This document shows positions 30,866 to 42,689 of a stretch of DNA of 64,000 bases, piece after piece; the first letter of the stretch is position 1; every line of letters begins with the position of its first letter. The translations under genes were made by a program, and so were the position numbers. This DNA comes from Aspidapion aeneum (Eukaryota; Arthropoda; Insecta; Coleoptera; Brentidae): assembly GCA_963576565.1 (NCBI GenBank), contig OY755038.1, positions 200,233,013-200,297,012 on the forward strand, in the 5' to 3' direction. The notes beneath the pieces were generated by a model. It saw nothing but the letters and a program-made list of their open reading frames with translations. It had not been told where the DNA came from and searched no databases.

Positions 30866-33165
30866 ATGAAAGCAGTAGGCACTAAATACATTGTTTACCG
30901 GGACGCGTCAGATGAGCTGAATTTGAGATATGTTGAAGGACAAACCTTCCTGATATTTTTACCAAAAAAAATTAGGGGGGTCATAGGATTCGTTTTTGAG
31001 CTATACTTATTTAAATGTGCGCCACTGAAATATGGAAAAATATTGTAGTTTTTTTGTAATAACTTATCGCCAAATAAAAATAAAAAACTGGTATTAGCTT
31101 TACTTTGTTGGTTTAAGAGTTCTTTTAAGAATTTTATCAGTTTTTGACATATAGTATCCGTCACATACCTACAGAGTGGCTCAAAATAATAAAAAAAAAT
31201 ACAGAAAAAATACCTGAGATTTATAAAATATAAAGAAAGGAAACTAAAAATGCATTGTCAAAATTAACTTCACTTGTGAGTCGCTTGAACTATTCTAGAG
31301 TGATGTTTGCATAATAGGTTATGTTATAAGCTAACAGGGTATTTAAAAAAAAAATTGTCTACGGAATAGTGTGTTTGCCGGGATGCGTTAAATGAGGTGA
31401 ATTTATGATATGTAGGGCCCAAGCAGTCTAAATACTCGTCTCAAACAAATTGGGGGTCATCGGTTTCGTTTTCGAGCTGTAACTATTTAAATCCGCCACT
31501 GGAAGAAAGAAAAATGTGACTTTTTGTAGTGTTTTTCCTATAACTTCTCGTCAAATAGAAATCCAATAATAATTTTATTTAGTTGAAAAAAAAAACTCTT
31601 TTTAAGTATGTTTTCAATTTTTTTATAGTTTTCGTCACATATCTACAGAGTGGCTCAAAATATGAATAACAGAAATACAGGAATAAAAACTGGGATTTGT
31701 TAAATATACTTAAAGGGATGAAATTAAAAATGCATAGTCAAAATAAATTAATTTGCTTCAATGTGAGTCGTTGTAATTATTGTAAAGTAATATTTACATA
31801 CATAATGGTTTATGTAGTGTACTAACTGTGTAGCAGAATAGTGTGTTTAACGGGATGCGTCAGATCAGGTGAATTTGAGATATGTTAGAGCCCGAGCCAT
31901 CCTGAAACTTGCTTAAAAAAACTGGAGGAGGGGGTCATCGGTTTCGTTTTTGAATGAAAAAATAGTGAAAAAAAGTTGATATTTAAACTTTTGTCAATTA
32001 AGTTTGTTCACAGCCTTTCTGAACATTTTTGGCAGATCCCCCGGAAAAGGGTGATAGGCCCCTTTTTGTCTTTTTGTCCCCACATTTCCTATATTCTAGC
32101 ATTAAATAAGTATAACTCGAGAACAAAACCGATCACCACCCACTTTTTCTTGAAACAAGTATTACGACGGTTTAGGCTCTAACATATCTCAAATTCAGTG
32201 CATCTGACGCATCCCAGTAAACATTTTCCACACACTATTCCATAGGCAATTAGTACACATGTTATGCGAATTTCAAAAATGTTTGAAATACCCATTAAGT
32301 CTATTACTATTATTGTATTTCAATTATTCATAGTTTGAGCCACTATGTAGATATGTGACGAAAACTATATGTCAAAAATGAGAACATACTTAAAAAGACT
32401 CTTTTTTTTTTCAACAAAATAAAATTCATATTGGTTTTTTATTTTTCTTTCACGAGAAGTTATAACAAAAAACTACAAAATCTTACATTTTTTCATAATC
32501 CATTGGGCGCATTTAAATAATTATAGCTCGAAAACGAAACCGATGCCCCCCATTTTTTTTGAAACAAGCATCCGGACGGTTTAGGTTCAAACATATCTTA
32601 AATTCACCTCATTTGACGCATCCCAGTAAACACACTATTTCGTAGACAATTAGTAAATATGTTATGCGTTAAATTAATTTTTTTTTGAAATACCCTGTTT
32701 GCTTATAACATCCCCTATTATGCAAACATCAGTCTAGAATAGTTAAAACGACTCACATGAAAGCAAGTGAAGTTAATTTTGACTATGCATTTTCAGTTCC
32801 CTTTCTTTATACGTAATAAATCTCTGGTATTTTTCCTGTATTTTTTTTTAATTATTTTGAGCCACTCTGTAGGTATGTGACGGATACTATATGTCAAAAA
32901 CTGATAAAATTCTTAAAAGAACTCTTAAACCAACAAAGTAAAGCTAATACCAGTTTTTTATTTTTATTTGGCGATAAGTTATTGCAAAAAAACTACAAAT
33001 GGTCATATTTTTCCATATTTCAGTGGAGCGCATTTAAATAAGTATAGCTCGAAAACGAATCCTATGACCCCCCCAATTTTTTTTGGTAAAAATATCAGGA
33101 AGGTTTGGCCTTCAACATATCTCAAACTCAGCTCATATGACGCGTCCCGGTAAACAATGTATTTA
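30866..33165. repeat. 2.3-kb fold-back with repeated sub-units
   Basis: 30866-31200 returns inverted at 32860-33165 (cactaaatacattgtttacc, gatgagctgaatttgagata, ttatttaaatgtgcgcc). Between them two more sub-unit pairs are mirrored (about 31360-31700 with 32320-32650; 31840-31930 with 32095-32240). All share gggatgcgtcaratgagstg and a gtttcgttttcgagct word. No coding capacity. Confidence 0.85.
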
Positions 33166-33550
33166 GTGCCTCCTCCTTTAGTACCCGTGAATTTAAAAAT
33201 CAAACAAGTTTCGTGGCTAATCGGGAAAAAAGGAGTTTTTGTTTCTCTCATATTTTGCCGTGGGTAGCTTGAAAGCTCAACCTCACGGGGGTCCAAGATC
33301 TGAATGGACACCTAATAAGTGTTGACAGTTAACTGTTTCTTCCTTATGGGACTCCTTAGAACACTGTTTGGTCAATGTGACACTCTTGCGAAGTTAATTA
33401 GACGATTTTGTCTAATCCTATGTAAATTGTGAGAAAACTGTCGCAAGAAGCGCCATCTACCAAGATACGAGAGAAATCAGGACAATAGCAGGCGAAAATA
33501 AACTGCTATACATATCGATCAATTAAAAGATCGATTACAAATAAATATAA

Positions 33551-33863
33551 ACAAACTAATCCGTGACCTACGACAGCTCTTCTGCCTTTCAGGCCAGATC
33601 AACGCTTATTGCATTTTTACCGGCCATCAGACACATGAGCGTCACATCAGCGGAATTTTTAAGCCAAATAATACTAACAAACGTGAAATTTAGTAGTAGT
33701 TGATTTTTAAATTCACGGGTACTAAATTTCACGTTTGTTAGTGTTATTTGGCTTAAAAATTCCGCTGATTTGACGCTCACGTGTCTGATGGCTGGTAAAA
33801 CCGCAATAAGCGTTGATCTGGCCTGAAAGGCAGAAGAGCTTCGTAGGTCACGGATTAGTTTGT
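33551..33863. repeat. 313-bp near-perfect hairpin
   Basis: Arms of about 145 bp (33551-33695 and 33720-33863), about 95% identical, around a 24-bp loop. The loop plus start of the right arm is also the reverse complement of about 33178-33205. The right arm ends where mariner-like sequence begins. Confidence 0.92.
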
Positions 33864-34260
33864 ACCTTCAAAGCACCAAACTGATGATTGCTGTTTAGTT
33901 TCTGTATCATAATGATATAACCGTGTTTCGTCATCCGTTACGATGTTGAAAATGTTTTTACTTTGCCCATTGTCAAATTTCTGAAGCATAAACTTAGCCT
34001 AATCAACTCTTCTTGTTGCTTTTTGCTAATTGGTCAACAAATATGGCACTCATCTGGAACATCGCTTTCTTAGGAGAAGGTGATCGTGTAAAATGTTTTA
34101 ACCGCTGCCGATCCAATGCCGAGAGAAGCTTCAATCTCGATATAGGTCATTTTTCGATCTTGTTTTACCATCTTTTGGACAGCTTCTACTGTTTCCGGAG
34201 TCACAGCAGTGGGCGGTCGACCTGAAACGAATTCAACTTTGTAGCCCTAGACGGGGCAGA
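33864..34260 (-). pseudogene. mariner transposase fragment
   Basis: The - strand encodes GRPPTAVTPETVEAVQKMV, DRKMTYIEIEASLGIGSAAV (helix-turn-helix region), then in other frames MLQKFDNGQSKNIFNIV-like and TDDETRLYHYDTETKQQSSV, the first D of the mariner catalytic triad in (T/D)DE. Frameshifts are present, the catalytic C-terminal half is missing, and the fragment is cut off at the hairpin. Confidence 0.85.
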
Positions 34261-34569
34261 GCCCCCAAAGCAACTTCACCAAACTTTCGTGGCACTCGGT
34301 TTGTTTTAGTCTTTTTTATTCTCGAAATCGCGTCTACCCGGTTCCATTTTTACAATAAAATTTTGCAAATACTGAGATGAATTCGCGCCCGTAGTAAAAC
34401 AACTACTGAATGAATAAAGCGCTGCCGCTGCGTGTGTACATACCTTTAACGTGAATGAATATATATAGCAGTGAGTTTAAACAGTTTAAACTGGTATGGA
34501 TTAGTAATATCTAAATGGTTTTAGCGTGGCCCTCGTAAATGCATTTAGTGCTTAATTTGCTTATATTAA

Positions 34570-35123
34570 CCCTTAAGTAGTCGCTATGATTTTTTTGCGC
34601 AGATGGTATTGGGGTATTTTGTACGCCACTAAGAAAAATATGAAAATGTTAGATTTTCTTTATTTATTTTCACTTAATAAAACAATACATATTTTTTGAA
34701 ATCGGAGCAACTTATTTTTTTCGAAAAAATTAGGATCAGACTATTGTCTTCAATGGCCCTTCGCTGTCGATTGATGTTTTTTTGCGTGATGCTACTCGGT
34801 CTACGTAAAGAAGACTAATAATCCCTAAAATACAGATAAATAGTCAAAAATACCTTTAATTTCCATAATACCTATATGCCCAAGAAAAAAAAATACGTAT
34901 GTAGTCGCTTGGCGTATTTTATGCACAATCCAAACACTACCGACTTTGATGACACTTCGCTGTCGACTGATGCTTCCGCGCATGCTGCTAGTCGGGCTAC
35001 GTAAAGAAGACTAATGGGTGGGAGGTTACATGGGCGGCCATTAAAATTATGCGGTAAAGAAACACGTTGCATGGTTTTTAGATCGAGTGGCGCACTTTTT
35101 ACGCCGTAGCGACCACTTAAGGG
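34570..35123. mobile_element. piggyBac-like MITE, TTAA target
   Basis: The left end follows TTAA and reads CCCTTAAGTAGTCGCTATG; the right end is the inverted CGTAGCGACCACTTAAGGG followed by CTAA, a one-base-changed TTAA. Inside, a segment with cttcgctgtcgattgatg and ctacgtaaagaagactaat occurs twice about 200 bp apart. A TTAA target and CCC ends fit piggyBac. Confidence 0.7.
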
Positions 35124-36552
35124 CTAATAACTTATGTATTGGGATAACTCTTCTGTGGTATTGGTTTCGCAATCTGTGGACCTTATTTTAGGCGCCAGTG
35201 CCTCGTGGTAAAGTATTGTCTGTTAGTTATTTAATATTAATTTATTCAACAGCTACGCTCTTGTTGGCGGAGCATTTGATTTATCAGTTTCTGTGTTTAC
35301 TTGATTTCATTATTTAACTAACACTTAAAGAATTATTTTGGAAAACCGCAAAACTACACGAAATTAAATTTTAATTTTAATCACTTGCCTAATTCTCGAA
35401 AGCTGAGCCTGAGGCTTATCACGTGCCTTATAACTTAAATGACACCCAGAAATACTAATACATTTAATAAAACCAAATGAATTCACATTGATTTTTTGAC
35501 AAAACTGGGAATCCATCCATACCATATTCAAATCAAGCAAAATATATCGGTATGACATTTTATGCCAAATTGCGATAGAAAGCAAATGTTAAGAAAAAAA
35601 TTAAAGAACTTAAAATAAGGGATACCAAAATATTCTAATTAGATAAAGTCCAATAAATATTAATAAAGGCAACTATAGTGTTTATAATACACTTACATTT
35701 GTTTTCTAAAAAGCGACGTGGTGTACAGAATTAGCTAATTACTAGTTTATAGTGCGGACTTTCAGCTTCGGTGCGTTTGCTGCTTTAGCAATTATACTCG
35801 ACCCTACTTTTTTGTTTTTTGAAAATTTATCTCCAGCAAAAAACGTTAATGTGAAAATTTAGCTTAGAGGACAATTTACAGTTTTGTTTTACCAAATTTT
35901 CCCTATTCTTTTGGAATTGTCTGTAGCCATGGGCGATTCTACGGGAGGGGGGGTGGTAAAAGCAGTAATTAACCCCCCCCCACCATAACCCGAAAAATAA
36001 GGCCTAGCTACTACAGGTATTGTATTGTATTCGAAAGTGGTGGCAGGCTCTACTGGATCTCCATGCATTGCGACCACATATGGATCTAGTGTACCCACGT
36101 ACCTACATACTGACTAAAGTAGCATATTTTTTTTTCCACTTAGCACATAAAACACTCTGCATATTGATAATGATGATGATTCATATGTGAGTGGGCCTTG
36201 CAGCCCTTCCACTGCGACCACCAGTGGGTCCATTGTGGCTCACTTTTGAGTGGTTTCTTACCACTGTATGCCTAATCCTCCAAAACAGCCGGCTTTGGTT
36301 GAGACACTGTTTAGATCTTTTGAGCCAATCTGAGTTTTACCGAACTCTGCAGATTACAACAATAAATGATTTAGGCTTAACACTTTGACTCAAAGATATA
36401 ATACTACTACTACAGGTAAGTTAAAGGCTGAAAAAAGTTATATTCTTGTTGACTTATTTAATCACAAAAGCACTTAAGGAAGAAATCGCTTGTGGAAAAA
36501 AGTGCACATGGAAAAAAGCGCACCAGGACATCCCCAAAAATACAAATATATT

Positions 36553-37295
36553 GAAGGCTGATGAAAAGTCCTTTCTAACGCTGTATAACACGCCACCCTT
36601 ACATCAGTGGCGCACGTTTTGTAGGCATTTAAATAAATGAGAGGTGTGGAAAAAAACTTGTTTTTTTTAATTTTCTTAAATTTTGCTGTCCCACATGTCT
36701 GGTTTTAAAACTTATTTTTAAAGGTGAAGAAATTTACTTTCCATGGATGTATATCACTCCCCCCTCAAGGGGGAGGTAGATCTAGCATAGACGCACCAAA
36801 AAGGGTTAAATTTGGTATACACTTGAATCTTCATTTAAAACAACCATGTTGGAACAGTATTAATACCCACACTACGTTCAATGAGAGAAGCAACACACTT
36901 GGTATGGATATACAGTATACTCCCCCAACAATATAACGAGGAGGATCCATCCGCCTACTCTAGACGGGGGGTGGCCACACCCTTAAATATTTTTTTAATT
37001 TTTTATTCTAACAAACCGAAAAATGTCGTAGTGTGTGTATTAATACTGTTCCAACATGGTTGTCTTAAATGAAGACTCAAGTGTATACCAAATTTGACCA
37101 TTTTTGGTGCGTCTATGCTAGATCTACCGCTGCCTTGAGGGGGGATTGATATACATGGTTGGACAGGAAATTTCTTCAGTTTTAAAAGTAAGTTTTTTCC
37201 ACACCTCTCATTTATTTAAATGCCTATGAAATGTGGGCCACTGATGTAAGGGGGGCGTGTTATACATCGTTAGAGAGGACTTTTCATCAGCCTTA
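36553..37295. repeat. Fold-back inside the composite
   Basis: gaaggctgatgaaaagtcct at the left returns inverted (aggacttttcatcagcctt) at the right. The arms share aaatgagaggtgtgg, tagatctagcatagacgcacc and ccatgttggaacagtattaa and differ by scattered changes. Arm length about 300 bp, central spacer about 160 bp. Confidence 0.85.
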
Positions 37296-37774
37296 ATAAT
37301 TGTTACTTAGTTGTTTTTTGCCAAGGTAAAAGTTTGCAAATATTTGGGAAAATACTGTAAGAGAGCACTTTTGAGGGGGGTGAGAGAGGGGATGCTCCTT
37401 TACCCCCACTTTAAAGAAAATTTACAAGAAAAAGTCAGTTTTAAGTTATCACTAACCAAAAATAATTTTTTACTCACTCTCATTTTTATTTACTCAGTTA
37501 CAAAAATTATTGTTCAAAATTTTTGTTTAATTTAAGGATTTCTACAAACACATTTATTTTTATCTAAAGGCGTTTATTTTCAAAAAATATGTCTGGCTTA
37601 ATAAGTATTTAATTGTATACAATGGGCTTTCAAGCAGAAATATTTTCTTGAAAAAAAATAGTGCTAAGGATAAAAAATACCACAAAAAATAGATAAAAAT
37701 ATATTTAAAAAATTTTTCCCTTTTTTCGTACGCTAATGGAATGAGCACCACTGCCGCCAGAGGGTACTAGGGTA

Positions 37775-38984
37775 CATCGTGTCCCATTTTCGATGGGATT
37801 AAATGGGAAACTCGGTTATTATTAAAGATATTGATTTTCTGATTGCACCTTACCGTGCTCTTTTTTTAAACTCTTAAAAATGGTGTAATCAGATTTTTGC
37901 TATACCTTGTAGTTTCGCTAATACAGGGAGTTTTTGAAAAAATTGCATTTATAATAATCCCTTATATCTCGCTTATTTTGCGAGATATTTTTATTCTGTA
38001 AAAACTTTTCTATGGCAACTTTTTTAGAGGAAAATAATGACGTTGTCAGTTTTTTAAAATATTGTTTAGTTTTTGAGATACGGTATTCATCATAAATAAA
38101 TTAAATACGGACCTGGATTTTTTTTTATTACTATTTTGATTGGCTTTAGGCTATTATTATCACAAAATAATAAATAACAAAAATGAATATTTTTTTTGTT
38201 TTAAGATTAAAAAAAATATTTACTCTTTTAAAAAAAGAATTAGTCCGAACCTGGAAATTTCCAACATAAATAAAAATTAAAAATTGCTAGTTGAACGATT
38301 TTTAGTTTAACTGTTTTGATACTTAGCATATTAAAATGGTTTTACGTTAATTTAAGGATTTATCTGAAACAAAGTCTACGACAAATACACAAAAAATAAC
38401 GAATTACAAAAAATAAAACTAATTTTTTCTTTAATGATTTAAATGTTCAAACTGATTGCCATTATGTGTGAGACATTTTTGGCATTTTTGATTAATTTTT
38501 CTTAACGCATGTTGCTTAAAAATATTTCTGACGTTTAAATATTGGGATTTTGTTGTTTGAATAAAGCAGTCAAAAATATTACATTTTTCAAAATCTGGAT
38601 ATGGTCAATTTCTAGCCATTTTAGAATAATTTTGAGTGAGCTATTCACAAAAATAACACGTAAAATGACAATGTCAATTCCACGCTTTTGTTTTTCCATG
38701 TTGAAGTAAATTTCATGAGTTGTGCTACCATCAAATAATTTGCTAGTTTTTTACTTTATTTATAAATCTTTTAATTAACGTTTCAAAACAGACGAACTAA
38801 AAATCGTCTTCTAACTAGTGTATCTTACAATTTTGAATTAGCGAAACCACGGGGTATAGCAAAAATCCGATTACACCATTTTTAAGGGCTCAAAAAAAGA
38901 GCACGGTAAAGAGCAATCAGAAAATCGACATCTTTAATAATAACCGAGTTTCCCATTTAATCCCATCGAAAATGGGACACGCTG
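37775..38984 (-). mobile_element. Tc1/mariner-like transposon, TSD TA, TIRs about 165 bp
   Basis: Ends CATCGTGTCCCATTTTCG and its inverted CAGCGTGTCCCATTTTCG are flanked by TA (37773-37774, 38985-38986). TIR similarity runs about 165 bp. On the - strand around 38440-38590 a decayed frame ends KCQKCLTHNGNQFEHLNH*, like the C-terminus of insect DDE transposases (..GGHFEHL). 1210 bp with an AT-rich interior. Confidence 0.8.
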
Positions 38985-39663
38985 TACATCGTTGGAAAGG
39001 AAATTGTATCTGCTTGAAAAATGATCTCCAGAAGATTTTTGAAAAAGTTGACTGTTTTCGATTTATTAGCAAAAAACTATCCAAAAGCACGTTTAAGGGG
39101 GGGGGGGAATCACCCCCCTGGCAGGGGTGGGCGGGTGGTTCCCTTTCGTAAAATGTTCGGGCGAGTCTTATGTCTATCCATACCACGTGTGTTGGTCATC
39201 ATTAAACGCAGCATATGGTTTGAATCTCGTATGTAGGGACTCAACTATAACGAGATAAAGGCTGTCAAATCTTTCACAAATGTAAAAAAAAATATTTTTG
39301 CTTACTTATTTTTTTAAAAAATATCAATAAGAACATTGCATTTAATATGGTATTATGAAAGTTAGTTCCAAAAGAATAGTTTCTCTCCTAAAAAAATTGA
39401 CCGCATAATTTTTTGAAAAAATATTTTTATTTCCACTTATTGCTTTTATTCTAATACACGACTTTTAAAAAAGTTATTATCAAAAAAGTGTAAAAATCGC
39501 CAACTTTGATGCTCTGTATCTCGAGAAAGTTGCTCTATGGCCCCTAAAGTTTGCAACCCTATTTCTTTGAGCAAAATTAAGATGATCAAGTAGCATGTAA
39601 CAGTAGACTAACATTTATTTCATTGTGATTTTTCCATAGGTCAAAACTTTTTTTGATTTCCCT

Positions 39664-39800
39664 GTGCGCTGTTATACTAGGTGCGCTTTTTTCTCTGCGC
39701 GCTTTTTAGTGTTCGCTTTACTAGGCGTGCGCTTTTTTCTGTACGAATATTTCCTTTTCGCTTTTTTCCTGTGCGTTTATTTACGTTCACCGTTTCACCA
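39664..39800. repeat. GTGCGCTTTTTTCT word repeat
   Basis: Five or six degenerate copies of a 14-20-bp word (gtgcgcttttttct, tgcgcgctttttag, gtgcgcttttttct). Resembles the arm words of the fold-backs at 16187 and 23490 without a visible opposite arm. Confidence 0.5.
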
Positions 39801-39834
39801 TTACCCCCAGACTTTTGTTCCAGAATCGCCCATG

Positions 39835-40924
39835 TCTGTAGCAGTTCGCGGGAAAGACAAAGAAGCGTAAGTCGAAAAATGCCACTTTTGAGTTAGAACC
39901 GCCAGAAATCTCTAAAAGTGAATATCTATGTCATGACAAAGCGGCGTATCTCTTGATGTGTTCCTCTTTTCATAAGTGCTAAAAAGGCAAACAGGCGTAT
40001 GTCGACATACGCCTTTGTGCCTTCCCAGCGACGAGTTGTAAGTCCAAGATCGCATAGCAGTGACCTTTAACTATAGCATAATGAATAATGAAAAATCCAG
40101 TATGTTGGTCAGCCCGCCCCAATTCGTCATTTCCGCGCATTACGTCACACGGTGAATAGATTGCTGATATGATCTTATGTCGTAATTTTACAAGAGACGG
40201 TGGCCATAATTAAATTTTTGGGTATGTGCCAAATAGGGATCATCCATCCAAAGAGGAGAAAATCAAAAATAAGAAAAAACTCATCGATGCAATGTGAATG
40301 ACTTCATACAAAACTTAAACTTTTTGCGTTTCCTAACTCTCTTGCTTATAAAAGAGAAGTTTTTTATAAGTTCTGAACTTAACCTTTGATTGGATCGTTT
40401 TTGAATTTTGGAAATTATCACAAATTCAGTGAGGACGTTAATTCAAATTCTATTGAAATTTTGATTAAAAAGTCAAAAATAGAAAAAAAATATTTAAATA
40501 ACTTTTTGAGGATTAATGAAAATTTGCAATTCTGTGCCTTGAAGAATGAATCTCAAATGTAGACTATTTGTTTAAGTTTATCGGGATATGTTTAATGTCA
40601 CAACTTAAATAATTTTTTCTTTTTATATTTAGTTATAAAATATATTACATTTAGTTTTTTTTTCATCAGTAAGTAGAGTTAGGGCATACCTATTGCTTTG
40701 TTACAATTTATTGTCATGTAGGTGATTAGAAATAAGACGCTTTATTTTTTTCTTTCTAGGGATATGGCACTTTTAGCCTTTTAAAACGTTAGCTTTTACC
40801 TTTAAAACATTTTTTGTTCTGCTTTATTTTAAGTAATAAGAAATTGATATTGTATACTTGTTCGTACTCCATTGTGTAAAACAATATGTTGTTAGAATAA
40901 TAAAAGGAATTGAGTTGAATTGAA
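39835..40924. other. AT-rich stretch, nothing recognised
   Basis: No gene was recognised. It ends in a ttgagttgaattgaat tail next to a LINE fragment. Confidence 0.4.
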
Positions 40925-41205
40925 TATATTTTTTATAAATCTTCTTATATCTATAGATTCTTGCTTTGATATAAGCTTTTGATGACAAACCGTGTCAAAG
41001 GATTTAGTTAAATCTATAAAAAAATACTCCATTTTTCTTGCTTTGTTTACAGATTCATATATTGTTCGATAATTCTGCAGTCGCATCATTGATTCGGTAG
41101 ATTTTTTAGTCTTGAACATCAACTGATGTGCCGAGAGTATGACATTGTGAGAAAGAAGATTTTTGAGATTTTGGATAAGTTTCAAACTAATCTGATTGGC
41201 GTATA
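40925..41205 (-). pseudogene. LINE RT fragment, motif A region
   Basis: The - strand encodes HQLMFKTKKSTESMMRL, EYFFIDLTKSFDTVCHQKLI (RT motif A, F-DL-K-FDTV) and RRFIKN. It matches jockey/CR1-type LINEs. Truncated on both sides. Confidence 0.78.
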
Positions 41206-41580
41206 CAGGATGTCCCAAATAAAAGCAACTACATGGGGATTTCGGAAATGGTAAGAGATACGAGGTTGTTTAAATGAGAAAAAAGTTGCGCTATTCTAAG
41301 CCCAATCAGAAGCCGTATCAAAATTAAAAATATTTACAGGGGTTTTTAAAATATTGAGCAAAAACTTAAAATTCTGTTTTTTAAAAAAATTAAAATATCG
41401 TCGCCATCTTGCAAATAAATTTAATGAAATTTGGTATTTTTGTATAAGCAACTACGGCCAATTGAATGACGTTAACAATTTTTTTTCTAGGCCTTCTAGT
41501 TGTTTTGAAACCATAGCCAACTTTGTTATTTCTTATGACCGCCATATTGGATTTATACTTCAATAAATAGGGCATAAAAG
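41206..41580. mobile_element. mariner-like MITE, left end of the 7175 family
   Basis: TA then CAGGATGTCCCAAATAAAAGC, followed by ctaagcccaatcagaagc and gagcaaaaacttaaaattc, as in the right half of 7175-7540. The right end was not found; the end coordinate is approximate. Confidence 0.5.
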
Positions 41581-41639
41581 GAGCTTTTCAACCGTGTATA
41601 ATAAGCCTATCTTTGGATGACGGAAAATGTGAATTTATT

Positions 41640-42240
41640 TATATTCTTCACCACCTTCTTGTTCCCATATTCTTGATATCATATTACTCTCGTCCCTTCA
41701 GGTCTCATTATTTTTGTTTGGTGTTTCAATCAAGCTAATCTAATACCTTTGATAATTTTACGATGCTTGCGCCATCTATTAGCTATTCTAATTCATAATT
41801 CATCCGTATTTGTGAATAGCCATCTTCTGTTTGCACTGGTCCAGAGATCTTTCGAAGAACTTTTCTTTCCAATATTTTTTCTTTATTAGCTTTTGTAAGT
41901 GTCAATGATTTGCACCCCTATGTCACTAAAGGTCTAGTATTTAGTGTATATATTTTGTTTGAGAAATCTTGTTAAGATCTTTGACTTGAGGTCGTTGTCC
42001 GTAGTGTAGTTGTAGCAACTTTTGCTTCACACCCGGACAGTCCGGGTTCGAATCCTGCGAAAGGTACCAGTATATAAAAAAGGATCTTTGACTTGAGCGG
42101 TTTTTGATAAGCTTAAAAGACTTTGTTTCCTTTGATTATCCTCTAGTTTATTTGCTCTGTAATATACTTTTTTTTGTTAATGTTTGCTCCCAAGTAACTA
42201 AACTTTTCCACTTGCTCAAAACTATAAACTAACTGAAAAT
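41640..42240 (-). pseudogene. LINE C-terminal RT fragment, split by a SINE
   Basis: Reading the - strand: FEQVEKFSYLGANINKK and ITEQIN upstream, then after the SINE LNKISQTKYIH, NKEKILERKVLRKISGPVQ and YSQIRMNYELE. This is the order of a LINE thumb/C-terminal region. Stops and frameshifts are present. Confidence 0.78.
41991..42082 (+). mobile_element. tRNA-derived SINE with 15-bp TSD
   Basis: 92 bp with a pol III-type A-box region (GTAGTGTAGTTGTAGCAAC) and B box (GGGTTCGAATCC), ending in a short A run. It is flanked by the perfect 15-bp direct repeat GATCTTTGACTTGAG (41976-41990 and 42083-42097). It sits inside a LINE. Confidence 0.88.
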
Positions 42241-42689
42241 TATGAGCATTTTTTTTTTTTTTTTTGAGAAGTTAATGTGACCTTAGGTGCCCATTAATTG
42301 ACCAAGTAAGATCAGTAAAATTGAATAGAATAAAACCAATTTCAAAATTTTTGAGGAATGAAGTCCAGACCAAGACGATTTCTATAATTTTTTTGTCAAT
42401 AGATGTCATTGGAGCGCGCCACTACGCTATAAACTTTAAGATAGAGTTTTTGGATAGAGCGCACGCTAGACGTGAGCGATAGAGTCGTATAGAGAATCTT
42501 TTTGTCGTAAAAATTCATCCAACACACACTTTTGAGACTGATATAACCAAATTTGCAATGTTACACCTGTCAAAGTGATATTTAGTTTTGCCCCCCAGCA
42601 TCTTGAATTTAGTGTGCAGGTATATAGTTTTTTAAATTACTTGGTTTATAGTGGATTTTAAATGCTTATATTTAAGAAAATCTGTAATA
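42241..42689. other. AT-rich stretch, nothing recognised
   Basis: No ORF or repeat partner was recognised. Confidence 0.35.

Larger units (their letters stand above)
35928..39834. mobile_element. Composite element, 13-bp TIR CATGGGCGATTCT, TSD TCTGTAGC
   Basis: A perfect 13-bp TIR at 35928-35940 and 39822-39834 with a perfect 8-bp TSD TCTGTAGC (35920-35927 and 39835-39842). The hAT-type terminal CATGGGCG is shared with 4796 and 26916. It is swollen by a fold-back (36553-37295) and a TA-flanked transposon (37775-38984). Its own transposase was not found. Confidence 0.8.
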
